DNA from: Bacteroidota bacterium
GTDB lineage: Bacteria > Bacteroidota > Bacteroidia > Chitinophagales > Saprospiraceae
Assembly: GCA_008501835.1 (NCBI GenBank)
Contig: QQUB01000230.1
Span: 1-6,877, forward strand
Length of the DNA: 6,877 bases
Direction of reading: 5' to 3'
Part shown: positions 1 through 6,484 of the stretch, in pieces
How positions within the stretch are numbered: the stretch's first letter is position 1
Layout: each line of letters starts with the position of its first letter
Position numbers and translations under genes: made by a program
Notes under the pieces: generated by a model
Told to the model about the DNA's origin: nothing
Databases searched by the model: none
The model's input: the letters and a program-made list of their open reading frames with translations, nothing else

Positions 1-1067
1 AGGAGTATAACTGGAATGATCTCAAGGCGGCATGGGAAGCAGAAAATCCTGAAAAAGCAAAAGCCTTCAAATCGTGCCTAAGTGGTGAAGTGTCTGAAGA
101 GGCTCTAAATATTCCGGAGTTTGAAGCAGGTTCCGGAATGGCTACCAGAGCTGCCTCCGGAAAAGTGCTGGATCATCTGGCTCCACACATACCTGCATTG
201 TTGGGCGGATCTGCAGACCTTACTCCATCTAATAAAACACAACCTAAGAGCGAATCACCATACAGCGTTGATAATCCTGCCGGCCGTTATATCCATTATG
301 GCGTACGCGAGCATGGGATGGGAGCTATTATGAATGGCTTGCAACTACACGGTGGAGTGATCAATTACGGCGCAACTTTCTTTGTCTTTACCGATTATAT
401 GCGTCCTTCCATGCGACTGGCTGCTTTGATGGGAATTCCTTGTATCTATGTAATGACCCACGATAGTATCGGTTTGGGAGAGGACGGTCCTACTCACCAG
501 CCGATTGAACATCTGGCCTCCCTTAGGGTAATGCCAAACATGTCGATGATCAGACCAATGGATGCCAATGAGACTGCTGAAGCCTGGAAGATGGCCCTTA
601 AACGCAAAGATGGCCCGACGATCCTGGTACTTACCCGTCAAGGGTTGCCTACGGTTGACAGACATTCCGGTGAATTTGCCGGTGCTGAAAATACTCAAAA
701 GGGAGGTTATGTTTTAACGGAAGATGAAGGCTTTGATCGTATCATCATTGCAACAGGTTCTGAGGTTGAGATCGCTTTGAATGCCAAGGCTCAGTTGAAT
801 GAGAAAGAAATCAAGGTCAGAGTGGTGTCTATGCCATCAACAGATGTATTCGATGCTCAGGATGGTGCCTATAAAGCATCTGTATTGCCTGCAGGTGTTA
901 CCAACCGTGTTGCTATCGAGGCAGGTGCTACTGGTTCCTGGTATAAATATGTGGGTTCCGGGGGCAAAGTGATCGGACTGGATCATTTTGGTGCATCAGC
1001 TCCTTACAAGACATTGTATAAAGAATTCGGAATTACTGCGGAAGCTATCGTTGAGGCGATTGGCTAG
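1..1067 (+). CDS. tkt: Transketolase, C-terminal part (5' end outside window)
   Basis: Cytosolic, thiamine-diphosphate-dependent transfer of two-carbon ketol units in the non-oxidative pentose phosphate pathway (xylulose 5-P with ribose 5-P or erythrose 4-P). The reading frame is open from base 3, so the GTG at 90 is an internal Val and not a start; 354 codons are visible of a family length near 660-670. Seen in order: the end of the N-terminal ThDP domain, the pyrimidine-binding domain, with GGSADLTPSN, then VREHGMG whose Glu (codon 309-311) matches the catalytic Glu that activates the cofactor, YGATFFVFTDYMRPS (aromatic pocket around the aminopyrimidine ring) and THDSIGLGEDGPTHQP (substrate-binding His and Asp). 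LTRQGLP follows, then a C-terminal transketolase domain from about 720 to the TAG at 1065-1067. No frameshift or missing motif is visible. A strong terminator follows, so it is the last gene of its transcript. Identification as a one-piece transketolase rests on the continuous Pyr plus C domains; the N-terminal half is not seen. Confidence 0.96.
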   Translation, partial: EYNWNDLKAAWEAENPEKAKAFKSCLSGEVSEEALNIPEFEAGSGMATRAASGKVLDHLAPHIPALLGGSADLTPSNKTQPKSESPYSVDNPAGRYIHYGVREHGMGAIMNGLQLHGGVINYGATFFVFTDYMRPSMRLAALMGIPCIYVMTHDSIGLGEDGPTHQPIEHLASLRVMPNMSMIRPMDANETAEAWKMALKRKDGPTILVLTRQGLPTVDRHSGEFAGAENTQKGGYVLTEDEGFDRIIIATGSEVEIALNAKAQLNEKEIKVRVVSMPSTDVFDAQDGAYKASVLPAGVTNRVAIEAGATGSWYKYVGSGGKVIGLDHFGASAPYKTLYKEFGITAEAIVEAIG

Positions 1068-1127
1068 TTGGTGGGACTCGAATTTCGAAAAGATATAAAT
1101 GCCGGCATTTCATGCCGCGGACAGGTT

Positions 1128-1164
1128 CCCGGATTTTGGTGTTGACCGAAATCCGGGATTTTTT
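1128..1164 (+). terminator. Intrinsic terminator after transketolase
   Basis: A 13-bp stem pairs 1128-1140 with 1145-1157; all pairs are Watson-Crick except one G-T wobble (1137-1148). The loop is GTTG (1141-1144), and A plus six T (1159-1164) follow. This is a canonical rho-independent terminator on the + strand, 60 nt past the transketolase stop. The other strand lacks a T-run after the stem, so it should not stop the convergent aminotransferase transcript. A smaller hairpin (CGGCAT 1103-1108 with ATGCCG 1112-1117) lies just upstream and has no T-run. Confidence 0.9.
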
Positions 1165-1215
1165 ATTGCATGTCGTTTAGGGCTGGCTAATTGATCAGTG
1201 TGAATATGGAGGCCT

Positions 1216-2061
1216 TTAGGCCTTTCCCAAATAATCCTCCAAATACCTCTGAAACAATTCCATCAATTGGGTTGTAACCGGTCCCGGTTTTCCATTACCC
1301 ACTTCCTTTCCGTCCAGTATCGTTACAGGTAAAATTGGTTTTGTGGAACTGGTCAAAAACATCTCTTTGGCTGATCTCAATTCTTCCAATGTAATATCCC
1401 GTTCTTCCGTTTTGAGAACTCCTTGCGCCACCTTAAGGGTGATTTTTCTGGAAACACCGAGCAGAATTTTATCCTTTGGAGTAACCAATACACCTTCCTG
1501 ATTCACGATGAAAAAATTGGAACGGTCAGATTCCCGGATATGGGTGCCATCGTGATAGAGCACAGCGTCGGCATCGTTTTCTTCCAGTAATGGTAAAATC
1601 TGGATACCGGTTAGATAATTGGTGGTTTTTACCTCCGGTAATTCTCTTTGGTATTTATAAGTCATGACATGCCAGCCTTCCTTGAAGAATTTTTCAGGCA
1701 GGTTTGGGAATGGCAAGGACAGCAGAAATAAATTTGGCGTTGCCGGTTCAAAACCATTGTCAGAATAGCCACCGGTGAGCTGTAATCTGATACTGAATTT
1801 TTCCAGACCATTTTTTTTAATCAACCCTTCGATCATTCCCTGTACTTCTGATTGTTCGTAAGGAATGTTTAAACCTATCAGGCGGGCAGATCTGAAGAAC
1901 CGTTCCAGATGATCTTCCATAAAAACAGCTTTGCCTCTTCTGACCCGGAAATAGTCGAAAATGGCGAAACCTCTCAAAATGGAAAGGTCTGTGATGTGGA
2001 TTTTTGCCTCATCAACGGGAATGAATGCTCCGTTGATCATATGGTATTTTAAATTACTCAT
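1216..2061 (-). CDS. Class IV (fold-type IV) PLP-dependent aminotransferase, substrate uncertain
   Basis: 281 aa, the usual size for the BCAT / D-amino-acid aminotransferase / 4-amino-4-deoxychorismate lyase superfamily; soluble and cytosolic, with no signal peptide or membrane segment. Motifs visible: D50-H51-L52-x-R54 (Arg contacts PLP phosphate in this family), K145 in LPEVKTTNYL as the likely Schiff-base lysine, E177 in RESDRSNFF (partner of the PLP ring nitrogen), GVSR at 202-205 and SST at 238-240 (phosphate-binding loops). The usual Phe-Glu near residue 35 is Phe-Asp (F35-D36). The Bacillus D-amino-acid transaminase Arg-x-His pair is not present at the equivalent loop (SDNGF, 100-104), and the BCAT Tyr-x-Arg appears as S90-x-R92, so substrate cannot be assigned; branched-chain, D-amino acid or lyase activity all remain possible. 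The ATG at 2059-2061 has an A/T-rich leader, no Shine-Dalgarno, and a TAnnTTTG promoter about 50 nt upstream. It is convergent with transketolase and monocistronic as seen. Confidence 0.9.
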   Translation of the reverse strand: MSNLKYHMINGAFIPVDEAKIHITDLSILRGFAIFDYFRVRRGKAVFMEDHLERFFRSARLIGLNIPYEQSEVQGMIEGLIKKNGLEKFSIRLQLTGGYSDNGFEPATPNLFLLSLPFPNLPEKFFKEGWHVMTYKYQRELPEVKTTNYLTGIQILPLLEENDADAVLYHDGTHIRESDRSNFFIVNQEGVLVTPKDKILLGVSRKITLKVAQGVLKTEERDITLEELRSAKEMFLTSSTKPILPVTILDGKEVGNGKPGPVTTQLMELFQRYLEDYLGKA

Positions 2062-2080
2062 GGTTTATATCAGATTTGGG

Positions 2081-2094
2081 CGACAAAAATGTCG
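2081..2094. other. Small hairpin in the aminotransferase leader
   Basis: CGACA (2081-2085) and TGTCG (2090-2094) form a 5-bp stem around AAAA, about 20 nt upstream of the aminotransferase ATG and inside its predicted 5' leader. It is short enough to arise by chance. It could be a minor leader structure or an operator half-site pair; no function is claimed. Confidence 0.25.
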
Positions 2095-2113
2095 ATGCGG
2101 TTTTCAGAATTTT

Positions 2114-2121
2114 CAAAGATA
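2114..2121 (-). promoter_or_regulatory. Promoter -7 element for the aminotransferase gene
   Basis: On the minus strand the sequence reads TATCTTTG, a perfect match to the Bacteroidota -7 consensus TAnnTTTG. Transcription would start near 2107-2109, leaving a leader of about 45 nt before the ATG at 2061. No convincing TTTG -33 box lies 17-23 nt further upstream, so the call rests on one element and its position. Confidence 0.55.
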
Positions 2122-2182
2122 TAACAATCTTGTTTTTGTGGAATATTTTGAAAATTATTTTTATCAAACGCTTAATCATAAG

Positions 2183-2244
2183 AATTGGTGGATAATTGGA
2201 TTCTAATTGGCTGTCATCCTTTCACCCAATATTCCAATCATCCA
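2183..2244. repeat. AATTGG hexamers at 11-nt spacing within an inverted repeat
   Basis: AATTGG occurs at 2183-2188, 2194-2199 and 2205-2210, exactly 11 nt apart, so all three face the same side of the helix. Overlapping these, TGGATAATTGGA (2189-2200) is inverted at 2233-2244 (TCCAATCATCCA; 11 of 12 positions pair), and ATTGG 2206-2210 pairs with CCAAT 2226-2230 inside it. The array lies in the 533-nt intergenic region, 122-183 nt upstream of the aminotransferase start. It may be a regulator-binding site or a hairpin. There is no T-run, so it is not an intrinsic terminator. Confidence 0.5.
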
Positions 2245-2342
2245 AAACGGAACTAAATCCAAGCATTTAAGAAAAGCATTAGATAATGTTTATGAGTGAA
2301 TTAAACTTCCCCTTTTTGTTGGTTGCTGATTGTTATCTCTCC

Positions 2343-2373
2343 TTAGAATAATTGTAAATTTTTACTACTTTTA
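2343..2373 (+). promoter_or_regulatory. Weak candidate promoter for the nucleoside transporter
   Basis: TTAG (2343-2346), 19 nt, then TACTTTTA (2366-2373) resembles the Bacteroidota TTTG / TAnnTTTG pair with one mismatch in each box. No perfect TAnnTTTG was found on the + strand in 2207-2594, so this is the best available and not a confident site. If real, the transcript would start near 2380, with a leader of about 215 nt that includes the whole palindrome at 2416-2577. Confidence 0.22.
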
Positions 2374-2415
2374 TCCCGGTTTGAATTGGAGGCGGGCAGA
2401 TTATTTCCAGAGCTT

Positions 2416-2577
2416 AGGGGTTAGGCAATTAATAACCTACTCAAAATGATGAAGTTGTTTTTTTCTTAGGCAAGGCAAAATTTTTCAGCATAGTCAAAGC
2501 TACGTTGAAAAATTTTAACGCAGCAAAAGGGAAAAAGAAGTCATCAGGTGGGAAGGTTATTATTTTCCTAAGCCCTT
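2416..2577. repeat. 162-nt imperfect palindrome, REP/MITE-like or structured leader
   Basis: The whole segment folds back on itself about a centre near 2496.5. Core: AAAATTTTTCAGCATAG (2477-2493) against 2500-2516, 17 positions with one G-T wobble and one A-C mismatch, loop TCAAAG. Middle: 2453-2476 against 2517-2540, a looser stretch of T/G pairing with A/G. TGATGA (2447-2452) pairs exactly in register with TCATCA (2541-2546). Outer: 2421-2438 against 2554-2571, 16 of 18 paired, extended by GGGG against CCCT (2417-2420/2573-2576). It contains no ORF or T-run terminator and no clear target-site duplication. It ends 17 nt before the transporter start codon. Either a dispersed non-autonomous repeat or a locus-specific RNA structure would fit; one copy cannot decide. 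Confidence 0.75.
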
Positions 2578-2594
2578 ATTAAAAAAGAAAATCA

Positions 2595-3923
2595 ATGGAC
2601 ACATTAATGGGCATTCTTCGTGGCGGGATTGGTATGGCGTTTTTTATTGGTATTTGTTACATCCTCAGTAGTAACCGCAAAAACATCAATTGGAAATTGG
2701 TAGGTATTGGAATAACGATGCAGGTGGTACTTGCTTTCGCTATTTTGAAGATTCCCTTTGTGAGAATAATCTTTGATGCCATTGCCCGATTCTTTGTAGT
2801 TGTACTCGACTTTACCAATGCCGGGGCTGAGTTTGTACTGGGAAACTGGCCTGCTGTCGCCCAGATAGTGGATGGAGCATCCGGAGAACCATTTACCATA
2901 GGTTATGTGTTTATTTTTAAGGTTTTACCTACTATTATATTCTTTTCGGCCTTGTCTTCTCTTTTGTATTACCTGGGAATCTTGCAGTTGATTATCAAGG
3001 GATTTGCCTGGGTGATGACGCGGTTGATGGGATTGACAGGGGCAGAGAGTCTTGCTGCAGCTGCCAATGTTTTCATCGGACAGACGGAAGCTCCCCTGGT
3101 AGTAAAACCTTACCTGGAAGGAATGTCACGCTCTGAAATCTTGTGTTTGATGACTGGAGGTATGGCGACTATTGCGGGTAGTGTTTTTGCAGCTTATGTA
3201 GGATTTTTGGGAGGAGATGATCCCGTGGCAAAACAAATGTTTGCCACCCACCTGCTCACAGCTTCCATAATTTCTGCTCCTGCTGCCATTGTTGCAGCAA
3301 AGATGCTTTTTCCCGAAACCAGAGAGATCGACCTGGAACATCAAAAGCTGGATATCCCACGTCAGGATGCAGGTAATAATGTATTGGACGCAATTTCCAC
3401 AGGAACGACTGATGGTGTTAAACTTGCGGTGAACGTAGGTGCTATGTTGCTCGTTTTTATAGCTTTTGTGGCACTGGTAAATTACCTGCTTCAGGATATG
3501 TTGGGCGCCTGGACCGGATTAAATGATTGGGTTTCAGAAATCACTTCCACTCAATATGAAGGTTTTAATCTCGAGTTTATTCTTGGTGTTTTATTTGCTC
3601 CTGTTGCCTGGCTGATCGGAGTGGAAAGTGCTGATCTCATGGTCGTTGGGCAATTGCTGGGTACTAAAACTACTATCAATGAATTCGTAGCTTATGCAAA
3701 TCTCGAAGGCCTTAAGACTTCCATGAGCTCAAAATCACTGGTCATTACTACTTATGCATTGTGTGGTTTTGCCAATTTCGGTTCCATAGGCATCCAAATT
3801 GGAGGCATAAGTGCCATTGCCCCGGGACAACGAAAAAACCTTACGGAATTAGGCGTAAAAGCGCTTATAGGCGGAACTATAGCTTGTTTCCTTACGGCGA
3901 CCGTTGCCGGGATGTTGCTGTAA
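2595..3923 (+). CDS. Concentrative nucleoside transporter (CNT family, NupC-like)
   Basis: A 442-aa inner-membrane protein importing nucleosides with a cation gradient (Na+ or H+). Regions in order: N-terminal hydrophobic helices (about 5-75), a gate region (about 105-205), a charged cytosolic stretch (about 240-275), and the C-terminal core (about 275-442). Signature residues: GQTEAPL at 162-168, matching the GQTE nucleobase-binding turn of Vibrio cholerae CNT; E363 in INEFVAY and F392-x-N394-x-x-S397, matching its ribose-binding Glu and Phe/Asn/Ser set. N158, T192 and I193 fall, by offset from GQTE, where that protein binds sodium, which suggests Na+ coupling (inference). The ATG at 2595 is preceded by an A-rich leader (AAAAAAGAAAATCA) without a Shine-Dalgarno. 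The 162-nt palindrome ends 17 nt upstream. It is a single gene, convergent with cydB; the length is slightly above the 400 aa of E. coli NupC. Exact nucleoside specificity is not readable. Confidence 0.93.
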   Translation: MDTLMGILRGGIGMAFFIGICYILSSNRKNINWKLVGIGITMQVVLAFAILKIPFVRIIFDAIARFFVVVLDFTNAGAEFVLGNWPAVAQIVDGASGEPFTIGYVFIFKVLPTIIFFSALSSLLYYLGILQLIIKGFAWVMTRLMGLTGAESLAAAANVFIGQTEAPLVVKPYLEGMSRSEILCLMTGGMATIAGSVFAAYVGFLGGDDPVAKQMFATHLLTASIISAPAAIVAAKMLFPETREIDLEHQKLDIPRQDAGNNVLDAISTGTTDGVKLAVNVGAMLLVFIAFVALVNYLLQDMLGAWTGLNDWVSEITSTQYEGFNLEFILGVLFAPVAWLIGVESADLMVVGQLLGTKTTINEFVAYANLEGLKTSMSSKSLVITTYALCGFANFGSIGIQIGGISAIAPGQRKNLTELGVKALIGGTIACFLTATVAGMLL

Positions 3924-3926
3924 TCA

Positions 3927-3957
3927 AGAAATACTAATTTTCAAAAAAAATATTTCT
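3927..3957. terminator. Weak A/T-rich dyad between convergent genes
   Basis: AGAAATA (3927-3933) is inverted as TATTTCT (3951-3957), with a run of eight A (T on the minus strand) at 3943-3950. It fills the 39-nt gap between the transporter stop and the cydB stop and could serve as a bidirectional end for both transcripts. The stem has one G-C pair and the T-run lies in the loop rather than after the stem, so it is not a canonical intrinsic terminator. Confidence 0.3.
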
Positions 3958-3962
3958 ATGTA

Positions 3963-5039
3963 TCAATGCTCGTAATCCAGGCTTTCGTCTAATTTGCCCC
4001 GGAACATTTTATGAACAAAGGTGAAGTAGATCGTTACGAGAATTAGGGCCACGATCCACCAGATTATGGCCACTGAAAGACCGTAGCTTGTGGAACTTGC
4101 ATTATATATGGTTATAGGACCATTAACCGAATTGGTTGACGGAAGTAATTTGGGGAAGAGCCCCACTGCATTACATGCCAGCCCTGCCATAATAAAGGCA
4201 GAAGAACTCCAGAATGCCTCTTTGTGTTTTCCTTTTTTGTTAAAGTAATATATACCAAAAAGCCCTGTCAAACTGATCAATGGAAAGATCAGGGTAATCG
4301 GATATTTTCCGAAGTTTTCGAAAACGTAATCTTTGATCATAAATACTTCCACCAGGGACAAGGCCAACAATGGAATCAAAACAAAAAATAACCTGGGAAT
4401 CAGCTTTTTTAATTTTGGGTTCAAGTCCCCCTCTGTTTTGAATAATATCCAATTTGCTCCATGTATGGTAAGTGTGACTACGGCAATTGCACCGATGGAA
4501 AGGGTGAACCAGTCCAAAACTCCAGGATCCTGGTGTAACGGGGAAAACCTGGAATTCCATAATGGGAGGAAAAAATTGTGCGGTTCATATTTCGAAACCC
4601 CATCCACAACGCCTCCAAGATTGGCTCCACGAATCACATTACCCATGGCAGTGCCGAAAAATAAGGCGAGCAAAAGACTTGCCACCCCAAAAACCTTGTC
4701 CCAGATGGTGTGCCACATTTGATGATTGAAGGAACTGCGAAGCTCCAGGCCTACACCTCGCATGATTAAAAACCAAAGTACCATGATTAAAGGCAAATAG
4801 AAACCACTGAATGAAGCGGCATAATATTTCGGGAAGGCCATGAAAAGTACTCCGCCGCCTGCGACGAGCCAAACTTCATTCGCATCCCAAAAGGGCCCGA
4901 TGGCCCGAATGGCCTGTTTCTTCTCTTTTTCTGTCTTGGCAACAAAAAGATGTAATATTCCAGCCCCAAAATCAAAACCGTCGAGAATGACAAACATCGA
5001 CAGCATAAATACCAGCAGAATAAACCAAAGTTCAATCAT
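3963..5039 (-). CDS. cydB: Cytochrome bd quinol oxidase subunit II (CydB)
   Basis: 358 aa, a polytopic inner-membrane subunit that partners CydA in the bd-type terminal oxidase, reducing O2 to water with electrons from quinol. Motifs: LDGFDFGAG at 19-27 in the first helix, GPFWDANEVWLV at 48-59, FPKYYAASFSGFYLPL at 69-84 and RGVGLELR at 94-101, all hallmarks of the family; the acidic residues D20/D23 and D52/E55 sit in the first two helices. About eight or nine hydrophobic helices follow across the protein, ending in a short charged tail (FRGKLDESLDYEH). The ATG (5037-5039) lies 10 nt after the cydA stop, so the two are translated from one transcript. Its stop (3963-3965) faces the transporter 39 nt away, leaving no room for a cydX. 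Frame and length look intact. Confidence 0.97.
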   Translation of the reverse strand: MIELWFILLVFMLSMFVILDGFDFGAGILHLFVAKTEKEKKQAIRAIGPFWDANEVWLVAGGGVLFMAFPKYYAASFSGFYLPLIMVLWFLIMRGVGLELRSSFNHQMWHTIWDKVFGVASLLLALFFGTAMGNVIRGANLGGVVDGVSKYEPHNFFLPLWNSRFSPLHQDPGVLDWFTLSIGAIAVVTLTIHGANWILFKTEGDLNPKLKKLIPRLFFVLIPLLALSLVEVFMIKDYVFENFGKYPITLIFPLISLTGLFGIYYFNKKGKHKEAFWSSSAFIMAGLACNAVGLFPKLLPSTNSVNGPITIYNASSTSYGLSVAIIWWIVALILVTIYFTFVHKMFRGKLDESLDYEH

Positions 5040-5049
5040 GATCGTAGTT

Positions 5050-6396
5050 TTAGTGGGCTTTTAAGGTGATTTTACTTTCGGGTCCCTGGTTGACAGCCTT
5101 GCCTACCAGGACTAAAAACAGAATTCCCAAAAGGAAATAAATGGCAATAAATCCAAGAAAAGTAAATAAGGTATTCCCTGCAGAGACGGTTTCCGAAGCA
5201 CCGTCCACCATTTTCATCAAACCATAAACCAGCCAGGGTTGCCTGCCTAATTCAGCAGTGTACCACCCGGCGATATTGGCAATGTATGGAAATGGAATAA
5301 TTAACATTAACGACCACATCAGCCAACGTTTTTGGAACAAGGATTTTCGCCACCAGAAAAAGGCCGCCAAAAACATTAACCCAATAAAAATAGTACCCAG
5401 GCCAACCATGATGTGGTAAGAGTAGTACAAGCCGGGAATATTCGTAGGCCATTCCTCCTGAGGAAATTCATTGAGACCTTTGACCTCAGCATTCCAGCGC
5501 TCATAAGTCAGCAGACTCAACGCATGAGGTACCAGGATCCCATTATCCATTTTCTGTTCCTTAATATTAGGTTGTCCGATAAGAACCATCGGTGCACCTT
5601 CCTCGGTATCAAATAATCCTTCCATAGCCGCAAGAGTGATAGGCTGGTATTTGGCCACGTTCTTAGCAGCCCAGTCTCCAAACGGGAAAGCTACCAACAC
5701 AGATGCTGCCAATCCGAAAGCAACTCCTGTCTTGACAAATAACTTCCCATAGGTTTCATGACGGTTGGCCAGAAGATAAAAAGCGCCAATACCTGCTACC
5801 ACAAAGGAAGAGGTAACTAATGAAGCAGCCTGGTTATGTAAAAAAGAAGGCATCAGCCAAGGATTGGAAAATAAAGCACTGAAATTCTTGAGTACGAACT
5901 CACCGTTAGCCATGATTTCATGTCCAACGGGATGTTGCATCCAGGAGTGTGTGGCAATGATCAGATATCCACTCAGCCAGGAACCCAGAAAAATCATAAA
6001 TGCAGAAAGGAAATGAAGCTTCCTGCCCAGCAATTTTTCTCCGAAGAGGAATAACCCGAGGAAGGTGGACTCCATAAAAAAGGAGAACATGCCTTCCATG
6101 GCCAGCGTTTGACCAATGATATTACCTGTCAATTCAGAAAACCGCCCCCAGTTGGTACCAAATTGAAATTCCATTGGTATTCCGGTGACTACTCCCATAA
6201 CAAAATTGACGGCAAAGATCTTGGCCCAGAATTTTGCCGCATGATTGTACTGCTCATCATCGGTTCTAATGAATTTCCATTTGAACCAAACAATGATCAG
6301 CGCAAGCCCCATGGTGAGCTGGGGAAATAAATAATGGAAGGTGATGGTAAAAGCAAATTGAAGCCTGTCGTACAAAAGGGCATCTTCCATAAGCAT
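5050..6396 (-). CDS. cydA: Cytochrome bd quinol oxidase subunit I (CydA), short Q-loop type
   Basis: 448 aa, the haem-bearing subunit of cytochrome bd in the inner membrane; it oxidises quinol at the Q-loop and reduces O2 without pumping protons. Compared with E. coli CydA: H21 (in FHYLFPQLTMG) matches haem ligand H19; E101 and E109 match E99 and E107; H187 and M330 match the b558 ligands H186 and M393; W378, E382 and GRQPW (384-388) match W441, E445 and its GRQPW. In the Q-loop (about 240-320), E259 in LAAMEG matches E257, but the K252 position is T254, and H328 stands where E. coli has R391. The length and compact Q-loop place it in the short (S) subfamily, near 450 aa rather than 520. M3 (ATG 6388-6390) is an alternative start; neither has a Shine-Dalgarno. 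First gene of cydAB, with a TAnnTTTG element and a Crp/Fnr-like site upstream. Confidence 0.97.
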   Translation of the reverse strand: MLMEDALLYDRLQFAFTITFHYLFPQLTMGLALIIVWFKWKFIRTDDEQYNHAAKFWAKIFAVNFVMGVVTGIPMEFQFGTNWGRFSELTGNIIGQTLAMEGMFSFFMESTFLGLFLFGEKLLGRKLHFLSAFMIFLGSWLSGYLIIATHSWMQHPVGHEIMANGEFVLKNFSALFSNPWLMPSFLHNQAASLVTSSFVVAGIGAFYLLANRHETYGKLFVKTGVAFGLAASVLVAFPFGDWAAKNVAKYQPITLAAMEGLFDTEEGAPMVLIGQPNIKEQKMDNGILVPHALSLLTYERWNAEVKGLNEFPQEEWPTNIPGLYYSYHIMVGLGTIFIGLMFLAAFFWWRKSLFQKRWLMWSLMLIIPFPYIANIAGWYTAELGRQPWLVYGLMKMVDGASETVSAGNTLFTFLGFIAIYFLLGILFLVLVGKAVNQGPESKITLKAH

Positions 6397-6454
6397 GAAA
6401 TTTGATATAAACTGTTCGAGCCCCCGGAAAGACCGAAGGTGTTTAGCTATGATA

Positions 6455-6462
6455 CAAATTTA
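6455..6462 (-). promoter_or_regulatory. Promoter -7 element for cydAB
   Basis: The minus strand reads TAAATTTG, a perfect TAnnTTTG. Transcription would begin near 6448-6450, giving a leader of about 52 nt to the cydA ATG. A good TTTG -33 box is not seen at 17-23 nt upstream, which is common for activator-dependent promoters and fits the dyad at 6485-6500. Confidence 0.6.
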
Positions 6463-6484
6463 TAAAACACTTTAATTCATCTTC

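Noticed and set aside
90..92. GTG as the start of the transketolase ORF
   Set aside because: The frame is open back to base 3 with transketolase-like sequence (EYNWNDLKAAWEAENP), so this Val is internal and the gene begins before the window.
345..698. 117-aa ORF on the minus strand inside transketolase
   Set aside because: It lies opposite conserved catalytic motifs, has low-complexity Ser/His-rich sequence, and has no promoter or family resemblance; it is an antisense shadow.
1210..1223. AGGCCT-TT-AGGCCT hairpin as terminator of the aminotransferase gene
   Set aside because: It overlaps the stop codon (1216-1218), has a 2-nt loop, and no T-run follows on the minus strand.
1961..2206. 81-aa + strand ORF overlapping the aminotransferase start
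   Set aside because: Its first half is antisense to the conserved aminotransferase N-terminus and its second half reads A/T-rich spacer; no recognisable domain, and it would cross the aminotransferase promoter.
2477..2516. Core of the large palindrome as an intrinsic terminator
   Set aside because: Neither strand has a T-run directly after the stem, and the stem base is A/T-rich; no upstream + strand gene needs ending there.
2401..2580. TTATT at 2401-2405 and 2576-2580 as a target-site duplication of the palindrome
   Set aside because: The left copy lies 10 nt outside the palindrome end while the right copy overlaps it, and a 5-nt A/T match is expected by chance.
4333..4722. 129-aa + strand ORF opposite cydB
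   Set aside because: It mirrors conserved CydB helices and has no start signal; the other ORFs at 4240-5064 within cydB and at 5252-5616 and 6109-6330 within cydA are shadows of the same kind.
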